A stretch of 64,000 bases of DNA from SSF26 sp037443945 (lineage in GTDB: Bacteria > Chloroflexota > Anaerolineae > J102), in NCBI GenBank assembly GCA_037443945.1, contig JBBINH010000016.1, positions 4,088 to 68,087 of the forward strand, given 5' to 3'. Made by a program: the position numbers and the translations under genes. Shown piece after piece: positions 50,722-57,855 of this stretch. Below the pieces are notes generated by a model. It searched no databases. It saw nothing but the letters and a program-made list of their open reading frames with translations, and was not told the origin of the DNA. Position 1 is the first letter of the stretch; every line of letters starts with the position of its first letter.

Positions 50722-52017
50722 ATGTCAGACCGGTGGGACCGTCTCGAGTGCCTACGTCAGGCCGGCCGTCTGCAGCGTCGGCTTGGTCTGAAGACGACGG
50801 CGGAGCTTGAACCACCGGCCCCGCCACCGTCGTTTCCTGCGCGGCTGGACGACCTGCCGGGAATGGAAGAGGTCGAGGGCCCGGGCGGCTGTTTTCTGTT
50901 GCGCACCCTGCGCTTTGACCTCGACCACCTCCAGGGCCGTTGGCGCCTGCGCGAGTGGCTTCACCTGGCCGCACACGATGCCGCCCTGGCCGGCTGCGTG
51001 GATCCGGCGGCCTTCGCCGGCGATGGCGCCGTTTTCCTGGATACCGAAACCTCCGGCCTGGCCGGGGGCACGGGGACCATCGTCTTCCTGACGGGAGTGG
51101 GCCGTTTTGAGGACGGTCACTTCGTGGTGCGGCAGTACTTTGCCCGCCATCCGGCCGAGGAATGGGCCTATCTGCCCCATCTGCAGGAGCTGTTGCGCCG
51201 GGCGCAGGGGATTGTCAGCTTCAACGGCAAAAGCTTCGACCTGCCCCTTCTGCGCACCCGTTTCATCCTGGCCGGTTTGCCGCCGCCGGAGCTGCGGCTG
51301 CCCCATCTCGACCTGCTCCATCCCGCCCGACGGCTCTGGCGCTCGCGGCTGGGCTCCTGCACCTTTGGCCATCTGGAGCAGATGGTCGTCGGCCATGCAC
51401 GCACGGGCGATGTTCCTTCCTGGCTCATCCCCACCCTGTGGCTGCGTTTTGCCACCGGTGCGGGTAACGTGGCCGATATGGTCCGGGTGTTGCAACACAA
51501 CCTGGATGATGTCCTCAGCATGGTACCGCTGGCCTGTGTGATCGGTCGCGCCCTGAGCGGGATCGCTGCGCCGCATCCGGCCGATTGGGTGGCCCTGGGC
51601 CGGACCCATTGCCGCAGAGGGCATTGGCCTGCAGCCGAAGCGGCCTTTCGCCGCGCCCTGGAGAACGAACTGACACCGGCCCAGCGCTATGAAGCGACCC
51701 TGGGCCTGGCCACCGTGCTCAAACGCAGCGGACGTCCGGCCGAGGCCGTTGCCTGGTGGCAAGCGGCCATTGCGCTGGACCCTACCCGCCATCCGGAGCC
51801 GTATATCGAGCTGGCCAAGTATCATGAATGGGAGGCCCGCGATATCGCCGCGGCCTTATCCTGGACGGAAGCGGCCCTGCAACAGGTCCGGGCATGGCCT
51901 TCCGAGTCTGTACGCACGCGGTGGTTGGCCGAGTTGCACGCACGCCGCCGGCGTTTGCAACACAAACTCGGTATGGGAACCGAACCCATCGGAAAGACGT
52001 CGATGAGGCTGTCATGA
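50722..52017 (+). CDS. YprB-like ribonuclease H-fold exonuclease with C-terminal TPR
   Basis: A 431-residue protein. Residues ~105-270 form a DEDD-type exonuclease domain: VFLDTETSGLAGGTG (two acidic metal ligands), IVSFNGKSFDLPLLRTRF and VLQHNLDDVLSM (third Asp). This is the YprB domain. Residues ~290-420 form two or three TPR-like helical pairs (RTHCRRGHWPAAEAAFRRALENEL, then AVAWWQAAIALDP). Its substrate is unknown. The stop overlaps an ATG four bases upstream (ATGA), although the next gene more likely starts at 52050. Confidence 0.82.
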   Translation: MSDRWDRLECLRQAGRLQRRLGLKTTAELEPPAPPPSFPARLDDLPGMEEVEGPGGCFLLRTLRFDLDHLQGRWRLREWLHLAAHDAALAGCVDPAAFAGDGAVFLDTETSGLAGGTGTIVFLTGVGRFEDGHFVVRQYFARHPAEEWAYLPHLQELLRRAQGIVSFNGKSFDLPLLRTRFILAGLPPPELRLPHLDLLHPARRLWRSRLGSCTFGHLEQMVVGHARTGDVPSWLIPTLWLRFATGAGNVADMVRVLQHNLDDVLSMVPLACVIGRALSGIAAPHPADWVALGRTHCRRGHWPAAEAAFRRALENELTPAQRYEATLGLATVLKRSGRPAEAVAWWQAAIALDPTRHPEPYIELAKYHEWEARDIAAALSWTEAALQQVRAWPSESVRTRWLAELHARRRRLQHKLGMGTEPIGKTSMRLS

Positions 52018-52049
52018 CCCCATCTTCCATCGTTCCCCGAGGTGTTCCC

Positions 52050-52805
52050 ATGAAACGACCGCTTTTGCTTCTTTCCCTGTTTGTCCTGCTGACCGCCTGT
52101 AGCGCGCCGCCGCTGACCGGGGGTGGATCGGTCTCGGCTGCCGAGACGACCTTTCAAGCCGCGCAGGCGGGTAGCGGCGAATCCTTCCCCCGCACCATCT
52201 CGGTCAACGGCAGCGGTATGGCCGGCGCCGCTCCGGATGTGGCCTATGTCACCTTGGGTGTCGAGCGGATCGATCCGGACGCGGCTGCGATCATCAATGA
52301 AAGCACGAGGACCATGGAGGCCGTGCTGGCCGCTGTGAAAGACCTGGGCATCGCCGAGGCCGACATCCAAACCGTGAACTACGGCCTGTGGATTGAACAG
52401 GTCTTCGACCGCGAAGGACAACCCACCGACGAGCGCCGCTATCACCTGAACCACCAGGTGCGGATCAAAGTGACCGATCTGACCAAGACGGGCCAGGTTC
52501 TGCAGGCGGCCTTTGCGGCAGGAGCCAACACCGTCGCAGGGGTGGAATTCGCCATCGCCGATCCCACGGCGCTGCAACAGCAGGCCCGTGACAAGGCCAT
52601 GGCCAGCGCCCGCGCCAAAGCCGAACAGTTGGCGGCCGGTTTCGGGGTCAAACTCGGTACCGTGCGCAGCATCAACGAGTTCAGCGCCATACCTGCGCCG
52701 GCCACCATGGCCGTGTCCGAAGGCATGGGCGGTGGCGTGCCGATCCAGGGTGGTACCTACAACGTGACGGTTGAGGTTCAGGTTACCTTCGACATCGCCG
52801 ACTGA
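52050..52805 (+). CDS. SIMPL-domain (DUF541) lipoprotein
   Basis: A 251-residue exported protein with a lipoprotein signal (LLLLSLFVLLTAC, Cys at about residue 17). The remainder is a SIMPL domain: RTISVNGSGMAGAAPDVAYVTLGVE, AVLAAVKDLGIAEADIQTVNYGLW, RYHLNHQVRIKVTDL, ARDKAMASARAKAEQLAAGFGVKLG and YNVTVEVQVTFDI. Members are oligomeric surface or periplasmic proteins (BP26-like) of unclear role. GAGG lies 7 nt before the ATG; ATG 52014 overlaps the previous stop but places 12 residues ahead of the signal. Confidence 0.85.
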   Translation: MKRPLLLLSLFVLLTACSAPPLTGGGSVSAAETTFQAAQAGSGESFPRTISVNGSGMAGAAPDVAYVTLGVERIDPDAAAIINESTRTMEAVLAAVKDLGIAEADIQTVNYGLWIEQVFDREGQPTDERRYHLNHQVRIKVTDLTKTGQVLQAAFAAGANTVAGVEFAIADPTALQQQARDKAMASARAKAEQLAAGFGVKLGTVRSINEFSAIPAPATMAVSEGMGGGVPIQGGTYNVTVEVQVTFDIAD

Positions 52806-52835
52806 GCCTCATCCTTGCCGACACCGTCCGGCATT

Positions 52836-52879
52836 GCGCCGGAGGACCATCTGCCCGCGGGTCCTCCGGCGCTGCTTTT
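52836..52879. terminator. Strong terminator hairpin
   Basis: GCGCCGGAGGACC (52836-52848) pairs perfectly with GGTCCTCCGGCGC (52860-52872), followed by TGCTTTT to 52879. It lies between the SIMPL gene stop (52805) and the convergent transpeptidase stop (52950). Confidence 0.75.
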
Positions 52880-52949
52880 GGCAGCAGCAATCGGTGACTC
52901 CGGTGCAGCGCCTGAGATTCGCCACATCTCTGGGCTCTATCCGCATCCC

Positions 52950-54962
52950 TCACGCATACACATAGACCATCGGGCTACGCGAGCCTCCTGCTGCGCTCCA
53001 TTGGAAGATCCACCAGGCATCGTAGGGGCTCAGATTGACACAGCCATGGCTACGCGGATTGCCAAAGGCATCGTGCCAATAGGCCGTGTGCAGGGCGTAA
53101 CCGGCATAGAAATAGCAGGTCCAGGTGACACCTTCCAGGTAGTAATACCCATGGCGGGAACTGCCACCCGACATCTTACCGGAGGCCAGCCGCAACCAGG
53201 TGCGGAAGATGCCCTGCACCGTGGGCGTGCCCGGCAGACCGGATGCAATCATGGTGGCGTATACCGGCCGGTCACCCTCGTAGGCAACGGCCGTTTGTTC
53301 ACGCAGATTCACACCCACCCAGTGTTGATCGGCGCCGATGGCGGCCGGTCGTGGCCTGAAACGGGCCACCCGGATCCACTGTCCAAAGACCCAGCGGTCT
53401 GGACCGATGCGGTACCAGGTCTCGTTGCCCACCGTGCTCGCTTCCAAAATGGGCAAGGCCTGATTGCGATACACCTCGCCGATGACGGGATTATCGGCCG
53501 CTACCCCCGGACGGGCGCGGACATTGACGGCGCGAGCGGCCACCCACCCCACCGGGAGCGCCGTGGCCATCGGGATGACTGCCGCCGCAGCGGCTGCCAA
53601 CACCTGGATCCAATCGCCGTGGACCCAGCGATTGGTGCCGATGCGATACCACACGGCGCCGTCTACGGTAGTCTCCTCATAGAGCACGACCTCGGTCCCG
53701 CGTCGCAGGCGGTCAATGGGGGGATTGTCCGGTGCTACTCCGGGACGGGCGCGCACATTGAGGACATCGGCCACCACCATACCCCGTCGCGGCGCCGGCG
53801 GTGAGGACGGCGGCGAACCGGAGAGAAGGCGGACATAGGCCGCAAAGACCCAACGCGCCTCCCCGATCCGATACCAGCGGTCGCCGTTCACCGAGGTCTC
53901 TTCGTAGATGCCCACCTCGGTGTTGCGCCTGAGGCGATCGATAGGCGGATTGTCGGGCGCTACGCCCGGCCGCGCCCGGACGTTGAGGGTATCCACCACC
54001 ACAATCCCCCGTCGCGGTGGCGGCGAGGGTGGGGGTGGCGGAGGCCCACCGGCCAGCTCCACCCCCCGCAAGGCCGAAGGGACCACCAGCACGACCGACG
54101 CTGCGGGGATCCAATCGCGACCGAGGGTGCGATACCACACCTGAGCGCCGACCAGGGTTTCGGCATCCACGGCCAGATAGGTCCCCGGCGCCAGGCTACG
54201 GCTGACCGTGCTGCCGCCGGGTGTGGTATACGTGCGCGCCCAGGCCCAGGCCGGTCGGAAGTAGCGATAGGGCAACCAGGGTTCGGCCGCCGTTTCCACC
54301 TCGGGCAGACCCAGGACAACCGCTTCCGCCGCCGTGACCTCCACCACCGCAGGCGCCGGGATGGGTTCGGCTATGGTCACGACGGCCCGCTCTAGCTCGG
54401 CCAACCAATAACCCTCGGCATCGAGCAAGGTCAGCGAGACCGTGTATTCGCCCGGCTTGGGATAGTTCAGGGTCCAGGTGGCCTTTTGCTCGGGGCCGGC
54501 CGCGCCATGCAACGTGTGGATCTGGCCGGCGCCGCCGTCCAAACGCACGGCGTGGTCGGTGGCCAGCCCCATAACCTGAACCCCGGCCGTTATGGTGAGC
54601 GGTTCATCCTCAACCAGGTTCAGGATGGCGGTGGTGGTCGGCACCGTTTCCGGGACCGCCGGAGGCGGTTGCAGGGGAATAAGCGCATCACCCCAACGTA
54701 AGCGCACGGCCGCCAGGTGGGCATCGCTCAGACCGCCGACATACGTATGCTCGGCCAGCTCACGTTCGTGATCCTGGCTCCAGGTAAAGGCCGTGGGCGC
54801 ACATACCATGCCCAGATCGAGGACCTGGCCATCGCCGGTTTCGAGGACGGCCGTGGCGCAGAAAACGGGGGTTTCGAGATCAGGCGCAGGAAAACGGAGC
54901 CGAAAGCGAACCTGACCCGTTTCGGGTTGCGGGAGGGCAAAGAGGCGGGCGAGAGCAGACAT
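52950..54962 (-). CDS. L,D-transpeptidase (YkuD) with three SH3b repeats
   Basis: A 670-residue protein. Residues ~250-545 hold SH3-like units, three of them with the clear repeat LNVRARPGVAPDNPPIDRLRRxTEV and YEETxVNGxxWYRIG; proline-rich linkers separate them. The C-terminal ~125 residues are a YkuD domain with HTAYWHDAFGNPRSHGCVNLS (catalytic His, Cys), which forms 3-3 peptidoglycan crosslinks or attaches proteins. The N-terminal ~230 residues are unassigned, with an Ig-like part (TWTLNYPKPGEYTVSLTLLD). GGAGG before the ATG at 54962 fixes the start, yet the N-terminus (MSALARLFALPQPETG) has no signal peptide. Confidence 0.85.
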   Translation of the reverse strand: MSALARLFALPQPETGQVRFRLRFPAPDLETPVFCATAVLETGDGQVLDLGMVCAPTAFTWSQDHERELAEHTYVGGLSDAHLAAVRLRWGDALIPLQPPPAVPETVPTTTAILNLVEDEPLTITAGVQVMGLATDHAVRLDGGAGQIHTLHGAAGPEQKATWTLNYPKPGEYTVSLTLLDAEGYWLAELERAVVTIAEPIPAPAVVEVTAAEAVVLGLPEVETAAEPWLPYRYFRPAWAWARTYTTPGGSTVSRSLAPGTYLAVDAETLVGAQVWYRTLGRDWIPAASVVLVVPSALRGVELAGGPPPPPPSPPPRRGIVVVDTLNVRARPGVAPDNPPIDRLRRNTEVGIYEETSVNGDRWYRIGEARWVFAAYVRLLSGSPPSSPPAPRRGMVVADVLNVRARPGVAPDNPPIDRLRRGTEVVLYEETTVDGAVWYRIGTNRWVHGDWIQVLAAAAAAVIPMATALPVGWVAARAVNVRARPGVAADNPVIGEVYRNQALPILEASTVGNETWYRIGPDRWVFGQWIRVARFRPRPAAIGADQHWVGVNLREQTAVAYEGDRPVYATMIASGLPGTPTVQGIFRTWLRLASGKMSGGSSRHGYYYLEGVTWTCYFYAGYALHTAYWHDAFGNPRSHGCVNLSPYDAWWIFQWSAAGGSRSPMVYVYA

Positions 54963-55084
54963 GAAAACCTCCGAGAGAAAAAGGAACGACGGAGGAAAGA
55001 CATGACCATCGGCCACCGACGGCCGGAGCGGTCGGCACTTTCTTGCGCTGGCCCAGTGTAGGCGGTGTTCGGGCTTTCGTCAAT

Positions 55085-55981
55085 TCAGCTCAGCGCCAGC
55101 AACCCCACCCCGGCGACGGCCACCAGCGTGCCCACAACGGCCACCGGACCGATACGCTCCTTGAAGACCAGACGCCCGATGGGCAGGAGAAACACCGGCG
55201 GCAGCGCCGTCAGCGTGCTGGCAATGCCGACGGCCGTGGCTTGAACCGCCACCAGGGAAAGGGTCACGCCGAGAAAAGGCCCGAAGAAAGCACCCCCCAC
55301 CAGGTAACGGATAACCTGGGGATGGGCGGCCACCCGTTGCCAGGTGGCGCGCGCCTGCCCCATCAGAATGGCCGCACCCCACATGACGGCCGCGGCCACC
55401 ATCATGCGCATGAGCGTGCCGGAAAGGGGCGGAAAATTCCCCGCCAGCCCCTTTTTGGCCGTAATCAACCCCAAGGCCTGACCGAGCGCAGCAGCCAGGC
55501 CGCTCAGCAGCCCCCAAAGCCGATGACGACTCGCCGTGGTCGTCGGCCGGGAACCGGTCCGTTCCATGACGACGGCCGTCACGCCCATCAGGGTTACGGC
55601 TATGCCGAGCAACTGCATCCCCGTCAGCCTTTCGCCCAAAAACACCCAGGCGATGAGCGTAGCCAAGACCGGCGCCAGGCTCAGGAGTAGCATCGACAGC
55701 CGCGGCCCAATCCAAACAAACGCCTGAAAAAGGAAGGCATCGCCCAGGGCCAAGCCCAGGATGCCGGAAAGCCCCAGCCAAAACCAGCGTTCCCGTTCGG
55801 CCTGAATGGGCAGAGGCAGGCCAAAGAGGGCATGGGCCCCCAGCAAAAACCCGATCGCCAACACCAGACGAACCCGATTGACAACAACCGACCCTACCAG
55901 GCGACCGGCCAGGGTGAAGAAGGTCGAGGTGAAGGACCAACACAAGGAAGTAGCCAGGGCCGCCAGTTCACCGAGGGGCAT
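55085..55981 (-). CDS. EamA/DMT-family transporter
   Basis: A 298-residue protein with ten hydrophobic segments in two EamA repeats: MPLGELAALATSLCWSFTSTFFTLAGR, RLSMLLLSLAPVLATLIAWVFLGERLTGMQLLGIAVTLMGV and FFGPFLGVTLSLVAVQATAVGIASTLTALPPVFLLPIGRLVFKERI. The family exports amino acids, nucleotide-sugars or other small molecules. The start at 55981 matches the usual N-terminus; 72 upstream codons are open but not family-like. Confidence 0.88.
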   Translation of the reverse strand: MPLGELAALATSLCWSFTSTFFTLAGRLVGSVVVNRVRLVLAIGFLLGAHALFGLPLPIQAERERWFWLGLSGILGLALGDAFLFQAFVWIGPRLSMLLLSLAPVLATLIAWVFLGERLTGMQLLGIAVTLMGVTAVVMERTGSRPTTTASRHRLWGLLSGLAAALGQALGLITAKKGLAGNFPPLSGTLMRMMVAAAVMWGAAILMGQARATWQRVAAHPQVIRYLVGGAFFGPFLGVTLSLVAVQATAVGIASTLTALPPVFLLPIGRLVFKERIGPVAVVGTLVAVAGVGLLALS

Positions 55982-56181
55982 GGTGGCGATAACAGGAGTA
56001 AGCAACCACTGCCCGGCCGCCGGCCCGGCGAGCCGGGACGAACGCCGTTTGCAGGCCAAGAGGACGCCGAAACAAAGGCAGATTATACGGGCGCCGCCGA
56101 CGAACCGGCAAAAGCGCCCGACCGTCTTGTCGCCACCCGCAGGGGCATAGCGACCGCTTCGGGTTGCGTGCTCAAAAAGAC

Positions 56182-56210
56182 TTGACAAATCCCCCATATC
56201 CGCATAGACT
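56182..56210 (+). promoter_or_regulatory. Promoter of the tRNA-Ala / T-box transcript
   Basis: TTGACA at 56182-56187, a 17-bp spacer, and TAGACT at 56205-56210. Predicted start about 56217, 6 nt before the tRNA. I find no equally good promoter between the first tRNA and the T-box Stem I. Confidence 0.75.
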
Positions 56211-56222
56211 AAAAGTAACTCC

Positions 56223-56295
56223 GGGGCTGTAGCTCAGCTGGGAGAGCGCTACAATCGCACTGTAGAAGTCAGGGGTTCGAGTCCCCTCAGCTCCA
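56223..56295 (+). tRNA. tRNA-Ala, anticodon CGC
   Basis: A full cloverleaf: acceptor GGGGCTG/CAGCTCC with the G3-U70 alanine identity pair, D-arm GCTC/GAGC, anticodon arm CTACA/TGTAG with loop ATCGCAC (anticodon 56256-56258), T-arm AGGGG/CCCCT with TTCGAGT. Discriminator A at 56295; CCA is not encoded (CTG follows). It reads GCG codons. Confidence 0.95.
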
Positions 56296-56522
56296 CTGGC
56301 CTGGCTACCCCGGGCGAACAATCGAGAATTCAAGCGCAATGACCAGGAGTAGTAGGCCAACCCGACAGCGAGTCAGGGACGGTGTGAGCCTGACAGGGCA
56401 GCGAACGGGTCTGCCAAAGGCCGAACTCGCCTGGGAGCGGCGCCGATGAAACCGGTCACAACCGGCAGTAGGCGGCGACGGGTCAGCCCGTTATAGCGTT
56501 GAGTGGTCGGAAACCACAGCGT

Positions 56523-56598
56523 GGGGCAGTAGCTCAGCTGGGAGAGCACCACAATGGCATTGTGGGGGTCATGGGTTCGAGTCCCTTCTGCTCCACCA
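56523..56598 (+). tRNA. tRNA-Ala, anticodon GGC, inside the T-box leader
   Basis: Acceptor GGGGCAG/CTGCTCC with G3-U70, D-arm GCTC/GAGC, anticodon arm CCACA/TGTGG with loop ATGGCAT (anticodon 56556-56558), T-arm ATGGG/CCCTT with one T-T mismatch, discriminator A at 56595. Unlike the first tRNA, CCA is encoded (56596-56598). Flanks AGCGT (56518-56522) and ACGCT (56601-56605) are complementary. It begins 6 nt after T-box Stem III. Confidence 0.92.
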
Positions 56599-56606
56599 CG
56601 ACGCTT

Positions 56607-56635
56607 ATGGGGGCGTGATGACAACACGCCCCCAT
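56607..56635 (+). other. Perfect 11-bp hairpin between tRNA-Ala(GGC) and the T-box sequence
   Basis: ATGGGGGCGTG (56607-56617) and CACGCCCCCAT (56625-56635) around a 7-nt loop. It is not followed by a T-run, so it is a poor intrinsic terminator; it could insulate the tRNA or replace a Stem III next to the antiterminator. Confidence 0.7.
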
Positions 56636-56667
56636 CGTTTCCGACAAACAGGGTGGTACCGCGGAGC

Positions 56668-56703
56668 ATCCCTTCGTCCCTGTGTGGATGAAGGGATTTT
56701 TTA
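56668..56703 (+). terminator. T-box terminator
   Basis: ATCCCTTC (56668-56675) pairs with GAAGGGAT (56690-56697), extended by CC/GG inside, and is followed by seven T. Its 5' side lies just after the T-box sequence, as expected for the terminator that competes with the antiterminator. Confidence 0.85.
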
Positions 56704-56860
56704 TTGGCGAAGCTATCCCTCGCGCTGATGCCCTGGCCCAACGCTATGGGTGTTTTTCCTACTGTGACGATTACAACGCCGGGCGTCTTTGCGATTACAA
56801 TGAGGAACATCGTTTTCCCGCCTTTGGCTCCGCTTTTCACCCTATTGCGAGGTTACTGCT
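56704..56860 (+). other. Leader between the T-box terminator and ilvE
   Basis: A 157-nt segment with no gene that I accept. It contains GATTACAA twice (near 56769 and 56793); the second, TACAAT at 56796-56801, might be a weak internal -10, but it has no -35 and no TG extension. Confidence 0.3.
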
Positions 56861-57805
56861 ATGCCCATGCGTGCCGACTGGATATGGATGAACGGCCACC
56901 TCATCCCCTGGGATGAGGCCAAAATCCATGTCTTCACCCATGCGTTACATTACGGTTCCAGCGCTTTCGAGGGCATTCGCGCCTATAGCACCCCGCGTGG
57001 CCCGGCCATCTTCCGCGGTCGCGAGCATATGCGCCGTCTGCATGATTCCTGCAAAATCATGCGCATTCCGCTCCCCTATAGCATCGACGAGCTGATCGCC
57101 GCCTGCAAAGCCTCGATCCGGGCCAACAAGCAGGATGCCTGCTACATTCGGCCTATCGTGTTCCGCGGGTATGAGACACTGGGCGTCGACGGCCGCAAGT
57201 GTCCGGTCGAAGTCGTCATCGGAACGGTGCCCTGGGGTCGTTACCTGGGCGCAGAAGCCATCGAGCAGGGGGTCGATGTCATGGTCAGTTCGTGGCGACG
57301 GATGGCCCCCGGTTCGCTCACTCCCCTCGGCAAGATCGGCGGTCAGTATGTCAACAGCCAGTTCATCGCCATGGAGGCCCACGACCTCGGCTACACCGAG
57401 GGCATCAGTCTGGATATCCAGGGCTATGTCTCGGAAGGCTCCGGCGAGAACCTGTTCTTGATCCGCGACGGAGTCATCTACACACCGCCGCTTTCGGCAT
57501 CCATCCTCGCCGGGATCACCCGCGATTGCGCCATCACGCTGGCACGCGACTTGGGTTACGAGGTGCAATACACCTATCTCACCCGCGAGATGCTCTACCT
57601 GGCCGATGAGCTTTTCTTCACCGGAACGGCCGCCGAAATCACCCCGATTCGCTCGGTGGACCGCATCCCCGTCGGCAACGGCAGCCGCGGGCCGATCACC
57701 AAAGCCATCCAGGACCGGTTCTTTGCCATCACGGCCGGCGAGATCGACCCACACGGCTGGCTGGATTATGTCTACGAAGAAGGCGAATGGCCTCTCTCTT
57801 CTTAG
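56861..57805 (+). CDS. ilvE: Branched-chain amino acid aminotransferase
   Basis: A 314-residue fold-type IV PLP aminotransferase. WMNGHLIPWDEAKIHVFTHALHYGSSAFEGIRAY, YIRPIVFRGYETLGVD, PLGKIGGQYVNS (PLP Lys158), GYVSEGSGENLFLIRDG and ELFFTGTAAEITPIRSVDRIPVGNG are the canonical BCAT blocks. It makes leucine, isoleucine and valine from their keto acids. It sits behind a leucine T-box and directly before leuS, so supply and charging of leucine are regulated together. GAGG lies 9 nt before the ATG. Confidence 0.95.
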   Translation: MPMRADWIWMNGHLIPWDEAKIHVFTHALHYGSSAFEGIRAYSTPRGPAIFRGREHMRRLHDSCKIMRIPLPYSIDELIAACKASIRANKQDACYIRPIVFRGYETLGVDGRKCPVEVVIGTVPWGRYLGAEAIEQGVDVMVSSWRRMAPGSLTPLGKIGGQYVNSQFIAMEAHDLGYTEGISLDIQGYVSEGSGENLFLIRDGVIYTPPLSASILAGITRDCAITLARDLGYEVQYTYLTREMLYLADELFFTGTAAEITPIRSVDRIPVGNGSRGPITKAIQDRFFAITAGEIDPHGWLDYVYEEGEWPLSS

Positions 57806-57855
57806 CTTCTTTCTTTTCCTGTTGTTGGCGATGTCTTCTGCTTCCTGAACCGACT

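Larger units (their letters stand above)
56341..56703 (+). promoter_or_regulatory. Leucine-specific T-box riboswitch, split by a tRNA gene
   Basis: Stem I: CCAGG (56343-56347) and GGCC (56355-56358) pair with GGCC (56419-56422) and CCTGG (56430-56434), leaving an internal loop AGTAGTA opposite GAACTCG, the usual specifier loop. The specifier triplet is CTC (56426-56428), a leucine codon. The distal part has GTCAGG/CCTGAC around GACGGTGTGAG, the conserved GGTG loop. Then follow Stem II (56452-56465), a Stem IIA/B-like ACGGG/CCCGT hairpin (56478-56491) and Stem III GTGGT/ACCAC (56503-56517). The T-box sequence AGGGTGGTACCGCGG (56650-56664), whose TGGT (56654-56657) pairs with uncharged ACCA ends, comes only 133 nt later, after a complete tRNA-Ala. 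Uncharged tRNA-Leu should favour readthrough into ilvE and leuS. Confidence 0.88.

Noticed and set aside
53400..54000. Repeated DNA in the transpeptidase gene as a CRISPR or mobile repeat
   Set aside because: The repeats are codons of SH3b domains and diverge at third positions; there are no regular spacers.
56607..56635. The 11-bp hairpin as an intrinsic terminator of tRNA-Ala(GGC)
   Set aside because: No T-run follows (CGTTTCC), so efficient termination is unlikely; kept as a structural element.
56373..56840. A minus-strand frame over the tRNA and T-box region (contains EGTRTHDPHNAIVVLSQLSY)
   Set aside because: That peptide is the known artefact of translating a tRNA gene on the wrong strand.
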